A stretch of DNA of 34,411 nucleotides, taken from positions 1-34,411 of the forward strand of contig JAILAB010000005.1 of assembly GCA_024681855.1 (NCBI GenBank). The letters are read 5' to 3'. The DNA is from Elusimicrobiales bacterium (lineage in GTDB: Bacteria > Elusimicrobiota > Elusimicrobia > Elusimicrobiales > UBA9959). The position numbers and the translations under genes are program-made. Position 1 is the stretch's first letter. The number at the start of each line of letters is the position of its first letter. The notes beneath the pieces were generated by a model, which saw only the letters and a program-made list of their open reading frames with translations, was not told where the DNA came from and did not search any database. Below, one piece after another: positions 1-7,830 of this stretch.

Positions 1-317
1 CAAAAATAAATGCTCAGTCACTTTTTTCAATCTTTCTTTTTTTAATCCTGTGTGAACTCTTATTTTAGTCTTTATCTGCCTGAAATATCCCACACAGATG
101 TTTGTCGTGCTTTCTATTTCCAGTTCCGGATGCTCACGCCATGTGAACAGGTCAGGCATATTCCTGCCTATGCTCCTGAAAGCGCTGTGCAGCCTTTTGT
201 GTCTGAATTGTCCATTCCCGTTTCTTTCTTTCAGTAAATATGCATAACGATGCTTCAGTGCTTTGAATTTAGCCTGTTAAGCCGTGCAGCCACATTTTTT
301 GCAATATTTTTAACCAT
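1..317 (-). pseudogene. transposase C-terminal remnant
   Basis: Read on the minus strand, positions 276 to 1 give an open frame that runs off the left edge. It contains the segments FRHKRLHSAFRSIG, MPDLFTWREHPELEIESTTN and IKTKIRVHTGLKKERLKK. This pattern (LFTW..HPEL, then TTN, then a lysine-rich HxGL helix) is typical of the C-terminal part of DDE transposases common in Bacteroidetes-like genomes; the exact IS family is not certain. An in-frame TAA at 279-277 closes the frame upstream. A start codon at 317 with a GGAG Shine-Dalgarno sequence opens a 20-codon frame ending at 255, and a -1 shift would join it to the transposase frame. The catalytic N-terminal part is absent, so I read it as a decayed fragment. 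Confidence 0.65.
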
Positions 318-436
318 TTTTACTCCAAAAATAATATTAAATCATTCCCTCGTCGTCTATATCAACATAAATGAGTATTAAGCTGTATTCTCCTGTTTTT
401 TACAGTATATGTTTTAAGCTTGTGCTTTTAAGAAAA

Positions 437-476
437 CTCTGCTCATGGCATGAGCAGAGAAAGTCCGCTTTTTTTT
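437..476. terminator. strong hairpin, probable terminator
   Basis: A perfect 10-bp inverted repeat (ctctgctcat / atgagcagag, 437-446 and 450-459) has a 3-nt loop. On the plus strand an eight-T run follows after 9 nt (469-476). On the minus strand the hairpin is followed directly by TTTTCTT. It may therefore work in either direction and insulates the Zorya promoter from the transposase remnant side. Confidence 0.5.
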
Positions 477-516
477 AGGGTACAAATAAGAAGCTAAACT
501 ATCGCTTTATCAGCCC

Positions 517-558
517 GGCGGGTGAATATTGTAGCCTTTACATAGGGCGGGTGAATAT
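517..558 (+). repeat. 13-bp direct repeat upstream of the Zorya promoter
   Basis: The word ggcgggtgaatat occurs at 517-529 and again at 546-558, 29 bp apart start to start. The second copy can also form a short hairpin with cccgc at 562-566. It lies 40 to 80 bp upstream of the putative zorA promoter. Binding-site pairs for a regulator often look like this, but no binding protein can be named. Confidence 0.4.
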
Positions 559-591
559 ATCCCCGCGTTAATTCTGCGTCTGCCGCAGCAG

Positions 592-626
592 AACGACCAT
601 ATGCTGTCGCATTGCTTTTGTATTAT
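592..626 (+). promoter_or_regulatory. Zorya operon promoter with 19-nt shared element
   Basis: The element aacgaccatatgctgtcgc (592-610) is identical to 7757-7775 upstream of the secreted-protein gene. Exactly 17 nt after catatg (598-603) comes TATTAT (621-626), a good -10 box, and the zorA start follows 23 nt later. The second copy has the same 17-nt spacing to TATAAT. The element has imperfect dyad symmetry (CGAC....GTCG), so it may be an operator overlapping a weak -35 region. A Shine-Dalgarno-like taagaga lies at 637-643. Confidence 0.5.
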
Positions 627-649
627 CTTAATAATGTAAGAGAATCCTT

Positions 650-2251
650 ATGACTGATATAATAACAATAATAATAATCTGTGTGATAATAATTTGTTTC
701 TTTTATGGTCTGCTCAATATAGGAATGTGTGATTATGTTTTTAAAATACACTATATACGGAATTTTCTTAATAGAATAGGAATGCAAAGACGAACTAAGT
801 ACAGAGTAAGAAAAAGCATCAAAAATTACAAAAAAACTTTTATTAACAAAAAAACAACTTTGCAGGCTGAAGAGTATTTTAATGAGGAAAGGTTCCTTGT
901 TTTATATGGCATAAATACAAAAATGATGCGCGCAATATCTGGAATACTGGTTGGAATAGGTGTTATGGGGACATTTGCAGGCCTGACTGCGGGTCTTAAC
1001 GGCATTAACCTAAATGCTTCCGCGGCTGAAATGCAGAAAAGCATAAGTTCTCTGCTCGGCGGTATGACAACAGCATTTTTGACTTCACTTTTTGGAATGG
1101 GAGCGTCAATTGTATATACTTGGCTTGAAAAAAAACGCTTGAATAGTATTTCAGTCGAAATCAGCAGGTTTTGTGATAAATTAAATAAGAAATATTACAT
1201 TTCACCTGAACAGCAGTTTTATGAAAATAATTTTAAAATTTACGATGAACATGGGCGTGAACTTCTTTACGGTAATGTGATTCGCGGAATAAAAGAAAAT
1301 ATTGAAAAACTATCATCAGCGGCAGACAATATCAATGAAACAGTTTTGATAAACATTACTAACAAGGCTGTTTCAGAAAATCTTAAGCCTGTTTTATATG
1401 AAGTGCAGCAGCTTTCTTTGGTCTTGTCTCAAAAACTGGACGATTTAGGCAGCAGGGTTGAGAAGCCTGGTGAAGACATGGTTAAGACTATTATAGGCAG
1501 AATTGAGGTGATAATGGATCAGTTTAGAAATAATATTGCCTCATCAGCAGAGGAAAAAATAAAAGAACTTGATGAGCATATAAAAACAACAGGTTCTGTG
1601 CTTGCTGGAATTCCGGAACATGTAAAAAATGCAACTGAAGGTTTAAACCGTTTTGCTACAGAATCCAGAGAATATTCATGTGCTCAGAAAAAGAATATTG
1701 ATGAAATGCTGCAAACCGTGAAAAATACAGTAAATGAACTCAATGTCAGCACAAAAGAAACAGTTAATCTCATTGCCAGCAGAAATGAGGAAACAAACAA
1801 GATGACTGACACCATTATCAAGTCATTTAAAGAAAATATGATAGAGGCAGGCATGGTTCTTCAAAGAACATCGGCTGCAATAAATAGTATGAACAGCCTT
1901 AAAGACGAATTTAACAAAATAAGCAATAATTTGTCAGAAACAGCAAAAGCATCAGAAAGTTCAGCTGATATGCTTATTACTGCCCAAAAAGATTTTACAG
2001 AAACAATAAATAGAACACAGGAGTATTCAGAAGAATATGTAAAAAAATTCGGAGCTATTGAAAATTCACTGCAAAGCGTGTTTGATGAAATGCAGAAAAG
2101 TGTTGATAATTATAAAGATGCTGTATGTAAAAGCATGGAGGATTTGCTGAAAGGATATGCAACGCATACGAGTACAGCCATAACAAGTCTTGGCAATGTT
2201 GTCGGAGAGCTAAAAGACATAATGGAAGATATATCTGAAAAGAAGAAATGA
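650..2251 (+). CDS. zorA: ZorA, MotA/ExbB-like motor subunit of type I Zorya
   Basis: Inner-membrane proton-channel subunit of the Zorya anti-phage system, a relative of MotA, TolQ and ExbB. Hydrophobic segments lie at about residues 3-25, 94-116 and 134-158. The second contains the family signature VGIGVMGTFAGL. From about residue 160 to the end (533) the protein is long, hydrophilic and helical, rich in E, K, S, N and T, matching the intracellular coiled tail known for ZorA. The tail is shorter than in the characterised E. coli protein, which is roughly 730 residues. The gene is first of four overlapping or closely spaced genes, and its stop overlaps the zorB start (ATGA). Identification rests on the TM pattern and above all on the operon context, which is decisive here. 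Confidence 0.88.
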   Translation: MTDIITIIIICVIIICFFYGLLNIGMCDYVFKIHYIRNFLNRIGMQRRTKYRVRKSIKNYKKTFINKKTTLQAEEYFNEERFLVLYGINTKMMRAISGILVGIGVMGTFAGLTAGLNGINLNASAAEMQKSISSLLGGMTTAFLTSLFGMGASIVYTWLEKKRLNSISVEISRFCDKLNKKYYISPEQQFYENNFKIYDEHGRELLYGNVIRGIKENIEKLSSAADNINETVLINITNKAVSENLKPVLYEVQQLSLVLSQKLDDLGSRVEKPGEDMVKTIIGRIEVIMDQFRNNIASSAEEKIKELDEHIKTTGSVLAGIPEHVKNATEGLNRFATESREYSCAQKKNIDEMLQTVKNTVNELNVSTKETVNLIASRNEETNKMTDTIIKSFKENMIEAGMVLQRTSAAINSMNSLKDEFNKISNNLSETAKASESSADMLITAQKDFTETINRTQEYSEEYVKKFGAIENSLQSVFDEMQKSVDNYKDAVCKSMEDLLKGYATHTSTAITSLGNVVGELKDIMEDISEKKK

Positions 2252-2928
2252 AAAACATTCGTGCACGCATTTTTGAAGATCAGGACGAAAACCCATTCGG
2301 ATTTTCCATAGGTGATCTTATGGCCGGAATAATGTTTGTTTTTGTTTTGTTATTATCGTCAATGATGCTGCATATAAAGCAGGTATCAAATGCGTATCAT
2401 CAGGTAAAGACACATCTGCACATAGATCTTGAACAGGAATTTAAAGATGACCTTAAAACATGGAATGCAATAATGGATAAGGAAACTCTTGCAATACGCT
2501 TTCAGGAACCGGAAGTTTTGTTTGATGTTGACGATGATTCCTTAAAACCAGAATTTAAGAAAATTCTTAATGATTTTTTTCCAAGATATATCGCTCTTAT
2601 AAGCAAGGAAGAATATAAAGACCATATTGAGGAAATTCGTATTGAAGGCCATACCAGTAGCACTGGAAGCTATGAATACAATATGAAATTGTCTCAGATG
2701 CGTACAAGAACGGCTCTTTTTTACTGTTTAGGACTGATAAAGAATAACAAGGAACTTGAAAATTGGACAAAATACAGAATAACGGCAAACGGTCTTGCAT
2801 CAAGCCATTTGATATTTAATGATGACGGCACTGAAAACGGTAATCTTTCGCGCCGCGTTGAATTCAGAATAAGAACGGATGCTGAAGAACAGATGCGTAA
2901 AATATCAGGTATAGGCAATGAGCGGTAA
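2248..2928 (+). CDS. zorB: ZorB, MotB/OmpA-like stator subunit of type I Zorya
   Basis: Partner of ZorA: one transmembrane helix plus a periplasmic OmpA/MotB-type peptidoglycan-binding domain, anchoring the ion-driven motor to the cell wall. The helix is at about residues 19-42 and begins FSIGDLMAGIMFVFV. Asp23 sits where MotB, TolR and ZorB carry the ion-binding aspartate. The OmpA-like part includes IEGHTSSTGS (132-141) and the closing motif SRRVEFRI near 201-208. The length of 226 residues is normal for ZorB. It overlaps zorA by 4 nt and zorC by 11 nt, indicating translational coupling. Confidence 0.9.
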   Translation: MKNIRARIFEDQDENPFGFSIGDLMAGIMFVFVLLLSSMMLHIKQVSNAYHQVKTHLHIDLEQEFKDDLKTWNAIMDKETLAIRFQEPEVLFDVDDDSLKPEFKKILNDFFPRYIALISKEEYKDHIEEIRIEGHTSSTGSYEYNMKLSQMRTRTALFYCLGLIKNNKELENWTKYRITANGLASSHLIFNDDGTENGNLSRRVEFRIRTDAEEQMRKISGIGNER

Positions 2929-4279
2929 TCAGATATTTTCTTTCAGTCTGGAAAATGTATTCAGGGAAGCTGCCGGGAAAATAGATAAAATAGCCTCCAG
3001 GCTGGATGCGGAAATGCAGTATGTTCCTACAAAACACGATATTGAGGCATTAAAAAGAAAATTCCTGACCTATTGTTCTTCTGTATCTTCTTATCTGCAT
3101 TATTTCAGCAGGAAAGAAATACGCCAGATGTGCTATTGCATTAACAGTTTAATTGATTTTGAAAAAGAGGGGCAGTCTGTCTCTGAAAAAAGAGTGGAAA
3201 TATTTATTAATCTGCTGCGCAATAATTGGAGCAAAAGATATTTAAGGCCCCTTTGCCGTTTTATGCTTTCTGATTGGGACAAAATGCTTAGACATAAGAA
3301 TTTTCATTCGTTCATTCTGAATGAAATAAAGAAAAGCAATAGTGGCATAAAATTTATTTCAAAAATTAATACATACATGCATTTTTTTTCTTATGCTGGA
3401 GCAAAATATCTTGGCTCATATTTAAAGCAAAATAAAAAAACTCTTGCTGATTGTGTTGAAATGCTCGGACTGAGAAAGAAAAATATTACCTATTCCTATT
3501 TCCGTAATGTGATGATTTACTATTATTCAGAAGCGGAAGCAATGGATGACTCATTTGAAGAATATATGGAATTATGCGACAGCAATGAAACCCGCAAGGT
3601 GATACTGCCCCAGCTTATAGCTGACATAGACGAAAAAGAACGTTCTGCTCCGGCATTATGGCAAAAACAAAAAGAAATACTAAAAAGTCTTGCCATAAAA
3701 TATATTGGTATGCCTAAAGACATTTTATGGAATGTCGCCGCAGATGCACCTGATAAGGCAAAAGAAAACATAAAAAAAGCCATGAATATTGTCCGCCGCT
3801 GGATAACTCAGCAGTATATTGATGTTGTGTTCAATAAGCTTATGCGTGATGAAAAACGTGCCTGTTTCTGGAAAAAGTATGCCGGCAGCATAGATAATTT
3901 TAAAGTAGTGGGGGGAGATAACACACGTTCTGTTATTAATAATGAATTTAAAGGCATTGATATACAGGAACATTATATCCCCGTATTAAGGAGAAGAAAA
4001 TATTCTGTTTATAATTATGAAATAGTGGCATTCATTATGTGGATTAGAGATAGAAAAATAATTGAATTTTCAGACACAGGCAATGCTTTATTTGTTTATG
4101 TTGAAAGCGAATGGAAAACATTAAGCTGGTCTTCAGTACCTGAATTAAAAATGAAAAACTGTCGGGGTCTAATAGGCAGGAATGGATATAATGATTCTGG
4201 CAGACTTATACATTCTTTTGGATGGCAGGACAAGCTTCAATATTGGCTACAGAATAAATTAAATATATTTCCTGATTAA
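2918..4279 (+). CDS. zorC: ZorC, accessory protein of type I Zorya
   Basis: A cytosolic protein of 453 residues with no signal peptide or transmembrane segment. In type I Zorya the gene between zorB and zorD encodes ZorC, a protein with the so-called EH-signature domain that is thought to help recruit or act on invading DNA. I assign it mainly from gene order; motifs are not strong enough to name it alone. The N-terminal two thirds is rich in K, R and aromatic residues and looks alpha-helical. The C-terminal third (from about residue 340) contains a glutamate-histidine pair (IQEHYIPVLRRRKYS), a likely beta segment (NALFVYVESEWK) and a tail ending in DKLQYWLQNKL. It is about 100 residues shorter than the E. 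coli protein. A G6 run lies at 3910-3915. Confidence 0.75.
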   Translation: MSGNQIFSFSLENVFREAAGKIDKIASRLDAEMQYVPTKHDIEALKRKFLTYCSSVSSYLHYFSRKEIRQMCYCINSLIDFEKEGQSVSEKRVEIFINLLRNNWSKRYLRPLCRFMLSDWDKMLRHKNFHSFILNEIKKSNSGIKFISKINTYMHFFSYAGAKYLGSYLKQNKKTLADCVEMLGLRKKNITYSYFRNVMIYYYSEAEAMDDSFEEYMELCDSNETRKVILPQLIADIDEKERSAPALWQKQKEILKSLAIKYIGMPKDILWNVAADAPDKAKENIKKAMNIVRRWITQQYIDVVFNKLMRDEKRACFWKKYAGSIDNFKVVGGDNTRSVINNEFKGIDIQEHYIPVLRRRKYSVYNYEIVAFIMWIRDRKIIEFSDTGNALFVYVESEWKTLSWSSVPELKMKNCRGLIGRNGYNDSGRLIHSFGWQDKLQYWLQNKLNIFPD

Positions 4280-4291
4280 TAAAGTAAAATC

Positions 4292-7200
4292 ATGATAACA
4301 TACACACAGGACGGCGAAAATTTTATATTTACATTGGAACAGGACGGAATGTCTTTGCCATTTGAGGCTTGGCAACGATCAGACAGACGTGTGTTCCGAG
4401 CATTGCAGTATCTTGTCGACAACGGATATGCGGAAATATGCGGCAATTCCGTAAAAGTACCGTACAAAAACATCTATCAGCTTGACGAATACGAAAAGCG
4501 TGTTCTGTGTCTGCCGCCTCTCTATCCTTTTGATGTGTATGTAAAAAGGAACAAAGGCAATATTCCAACCCCGGACTTTTCTTATTCATACTTATTTTAT
4601 GATTTTGCACCTTACGGCACACCTTTTGTTCTTTTGTCAAAAAAAGGCCCTATTGTAAACCTGCAGTTTTCAAGGGAAGATAATGTAAGCCAGGAGTATA
4701 TTCTTTCCAAAGAACAATATAATCTTTTAAGTGCGATCGATGAGTTTAATGCCATCCCTGCTGAAAAAAAGACAATATACGGCAATTATTCAAAATTTGC
4801 TGAAATAAAGGAACTTTCCAGTCAATCTGCTGCATTAATGGAAAAATTTTTTGCCGAAAAAACAGTTGTTCTGCCTGAACATATAAAAATACATATAGAA
4901 TACGACTCTGATAGTGGTGAAATGCAGATTATCCCGCAGATAGAGAATGTGCCGGAAGGTCAGGAATCGCAGAAGAATGCCAAATTCCTTAAAATATTTG
5001 ACACGGCGGACGAAGTGCGGCCTGCATATCCTATTTCATTAGAGAAAGGTAAGATAACACAGGTAATTATCCCGCCTGATCAGATAGAGCCGCTGAAAAA
5101 AATAAAGCATAAATACCGCCGCACAAGGGACAGGAATGCAATCAGTCAGATAATAGATAATCCAGAAAACATTTTGGGCAGCAATGAGGAGAAAATTGTC
5201 TGTGAACATTCTTTAGAAAATGCTGATTCTGAAAAAATGGCGGCTTATGACGGCCTGGATTTATCGGAACTGTACAGCAACAGAGTAATTGATATTGGAA
5301 TTTACAAGCCTAAATTTTATCCTTTTATTGCTCCTTTCCGTTCCGAATGGCTGCCTGCTTATCAGATAGAGAGCAGGGGGGGGACTATAAATGTTCTCTT
5401 TGACAATGAGCTGGAACTAGAAGAGTTCTTAAATGAAATAAAAAAAGCAAAAGAAGAGAATAAGACAACAATAGATTACAGGGGGAATCCCATAGCCATA
5501 GAGACTGCCGAGGAAATTGCCAATGCCGCCGCAGAAAAATTCAAAGAAATGGCTTCAAAAAAATTTAACTCTGCGAAAACTGTACCTAATAATACTGTGC
5601 CTGATAATAAGGAAACAGAACATCAAAATGATAGGGAAAAAACTGTTGAAAAGCCTGATAAGGTTCTTATAATACATGGAAATGAGGATAATCTTAATTA
5701 TTCAGAATATGAGAAAAAAGAAAAAGCTCTTCAGAAACTTGATTTTTTGACGGATGAATTTCTTAATAAAGGCATATATCTAAAAAAACATCAAAGGACA
5801 GGTATAGCCTGGCTACAGAATCTGTTTAAAAATATGGGAACTGTTGGCAACAGAAAACAAGGCGGAGCATTGCTTGCCGATGATATGGGATTGGGAAAAA
5901 CATTGCAAATCCTTTATTTTATAGACTGGCATTACCGCAATTCGGCAGACAAAAAGCCATACCTTGTCGTTGCTCCTGTGTCTTTGCTGGAAAACTGGAA
6001 AAGGGAGTATGAACGTTTTTTTTGTGAACCGCGCTTGCCGATAAGAATTATAAGCAGAATTGACAAGGAATACAATGCCAAACTTGTCAGTGAGCTTTCA
6101 GCACAATGCCTGTGTCTGGCAAGCTATGAGACTGTCCGGCGTGGGCAGCTTAATATTGCCGCCATAGATTTTGCCGTAGTAGTACTTGACGAGGCTCAAA
6201 AGGCAAAAACGCCAGGCACGCAGATAACCAATGCCGTAAAAGCACTTAAAGCGGACTTCAAGGTTGCCATGACCGGCACGCCAATAGAAAACAGTTTTGT
6301 TGACCTGTGGTGCATAATGGATTTTGCCGTACCAGGCCTTTTGGATTCTGCCAAAAAATTTGCGTCAGAATATCAGACGAAGAGAACAAGGAAAACAGAA
6401 GAAAATATGGAGGCTTATCAAAACGAAATCCAGGAAAAAGGGGAAAAACTGCGTTCAAAAATAGACCGTTATTTTTTAAGACGGCTGAAAACACTGCTTG
6501 CTTCTGAACTTCCAAAAAAAGAATCCATAAGAAAAAAACTGGAAATGCCTCTGGAGCAAAGAATCATATACAGACAGGCTGTTGAAAGCGGCAGGAAGGC
6601 TGAACAGAATGACATGCTTTCCATAATAGCGGCAATAAGGCTAATTTCAGACCATCCGTATATTTATCTCAAAAATTGGCAAGAGTGTTCTGACGATATG
6701 ATAATAAAATCGTCCGCAAAACTTATGCTTACAATTGGTTTTTTGGAAGAAATAAGGGAAAGGAATGAAAAAGCCATTGTTTTTGCTGAAAGAAAAGAGA
6801 CACAGAAGCTGTTGCAGCATATAATAAGCAGTAAATTCTGCCTGGACGTGCGAATAATAAACGGCGACACGCAAAGCATTTCAACAGGAAGAAACAGACA
6901 GTCAAGACAAGGCATAATAGACACTTTCGAAAATACGGAAGGCTTTAACATAATTGTTATGTCACCTCTTGCCTGTGGAACAGGCCTTAACATTACGGGG
7001 GCAAACAATGTGATACATTATTCCAGGCATTGGAATCCAGCGAAGGAACAGCAGGCCACGGACAGGGCTTACAGGATAGGCCAAACAAAAGACGTGAATG
7101 TTTATTACCCAATGGCCACATTACCGGGTTCAGATTCTTTTGATATTGTGCTTGACAGGCTGCTTGAAGCCAAAACAAGCCTCTCGCAGGCTGCATTGTA

Positions 7201-7750
7201 TCCGTCGGATCAAATGGAAGTGAGCGTTAAAGATGTATGTGATCAGCTATTCGGACAGGCAAAAATATCAGCGGCAGAGCCTGAATCTACAGGCAATAAT
7301 AAAGATATTCCGCAATCATTGTCAATGGATGATATTGACGGTCTTAATGAATATCTTTTTGAAGCATTGCTTGCGGAAATCTATCGTCGCAAAGGATATG
7401 AAGTTATTCTTACGCCAAGGAGTGGCGACAAGGGAATAGACGTAATAGCGGAGCAGCAAGGCGGTGAATGCATTGCCATACAGTGTAAGCACACATCAAA
7501 GCAGCAGTCAATGCATCAGCAGTGTGTGCAGGAGGCTGTTTCTGGAGCAAATTATTATTCATATAAATATGGAAAACAGTATCGTCCATGCGTGGCTTCA
7601 AATGCAGAATTCAGCAAGGCGGCAATTGATTTCGCGGCAAATACAAACACTATAATAATAGACCGTAAAAAACTCTTCTCCATGCCTGCAGGAATTACAA
7701 TGGCGGATATCGTAAGAATGGAATCCGGAAGAATACTTAAAAATATATAA
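4292..7750 (+). CDS. zorD: ZorD, SNF2 ATPase with Mrr-like nuclease domain
   Basis: The large effector of type I Zorya: a SNF2-family DNA translocase fused to a PD-(D/E)XK (Mrr) endonuclease. The SNF2 motifs are clear: Walker A in LADDMGLGKT (to residue 537), DEAQ box at 633-636, TGTP at 661-664, and motif VI ATDRAYRIGQ at 922-931. The Mrr-like domain starts near residue 1010 and carries SGDKGID (Asp1050) and QCK (Gln1064, Lys1066), the expected catalytic set. Residues 1 to about 500 are a long region without a motif I recognise, probably regulatory or autoinhibitory. The gene follows zorC by 12 nt; its Shine-Dalgarno sequence is weak, so it may depend on coupling. A G8 run at 5376-5383 lies upstream of the ATPase domain. 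Confidence 0.9.
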   Translation: MITYTQDGENFIFTLEQDGMSLPFEAWQRSDRRVFRALQYLVDNGYAEICGNSVKVPYKNIYQLDEYEKRVLCLPPLYPFDVYVKRNKGNIPTPDFSYSYLFYDFAPYGTPFVLLSKKGPIVNLQFSREDNVSQEYILSKEQYNLLSAIDEFNAIPAEKKTIYGNYSKFAEIKELSSQSAALMEKFFAEKTVVLPEHIKIHIEYDSDSGEMQIIPQIENVPEGQESQKNAKFLKIFDTADEVRPAYPISLEKGKITQVIIPPDQIEPLKKIKHKYRRTRDRNAISQIIDNPENILGSNEEKIVCEHSLENADSEKMAAYDGLDLSELYSNRVIDIGIYKPKFYPFIAPFRSEWLPAYQIESRGGTINVLFDNELELEEFLNEIKKAKEENKTTIDYRGNPIAIETAEEIANAAAEKFKEMASKKFNSAKTVPNNTVPDNKETEHQNDREKTVEKPDKVLIIHGNEDNLNYSEYEKKEKALQKLDFLTDEFLNKGIYLKKHQRTGIAWLQNLFKNMGTVGNRKQGGALLADDMGLGKTLQILYFIDWHYRNSADKKPYLVVAPVSLLENWKREYERFFCEPRLPIRIISRIDKEYNAKLVSELSAQCLCLASYETVRRGQLNIAAIDFAVVVLDEAQKAKTPGTQITNAVKALKADFKVAMTGTPIENSFVDLWCIMDFAVPGLLDSAKKFASEYQTKRTRKTEENMEAYQNEIQEKGEKLRSKIDRYFLRRLKTLLASELPKKESIRKKLEMPLEQRIIYRQAVESGRKAEQNDMLSIIAAIRLISDHPYIYLKNWQECSDDMIIKSSAKLMLTIGFLEEIRERNEKAIVFAERKETQKLLQHIISSKFCLDVRIINGDTQSISTGRNRQSRQGIIDTFENTEGFNIIVMSPLACGTGLNITGANNVIHYSRHWNPAKEQQATDRAYRIGQTKDVNVYYPMATLPGSDSFDIVLDRLLEAKTSLSQAALYPSDQMEVSVKDVCDQLFGQAKISAAEPESTGNNKDIPQSLSMDDIDGLNEYLFEALLAEIYRRKGYEVILTPRSGDKGIDVIAEQQGGECIAIQCKHTSKQQSMHQQCVQEAVSGANYYSYKYGKQYRPCVASNAEFSKAAIDFAANTNTIIIDRKKLFSMPAGITMADIVRMESGRILKNI

Positions 7751-7756
7751 AAGTAT

Positions 7757-7791
7757 AACGACCATATGCTGTCGCTTGCTCTTTATATAAT
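7757..7791 (+). promoter_or_regulatory. promoter with second copy of the 19-nt Zorya element
   Basis: Positions 7757-7775 repeat aacgaccatatgctgtcgc exactly as at 592-610. A consensus TATAAT follows at 7786-7791 with 17 nt between catatg and the -10 box, the same geometry as in front of zorA. The untranslated leader then has a small hairpin (cctgt 7795-7799 with acagg 7812-7816) just before the AAAGGAG ribosome-binding site. Confidence 0.55.
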
Positions 7792-7830
7792 TTCCCTGTC
7801 AGTTTTATATTACAGGCAAAGGAGCATGAT

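Noticed and set aside
52-237. Plus-strand open frame of 61 codons
   Set aside because: It overlaps the clear transposase-like reading on the minus strand and has no recognisable content.
5580-5700. Repeated acidic/asparagine-rich codons in zorD as a possible tandem repeat
   Set aside because: No unit recurs exactly; it is a low-complexity linker.
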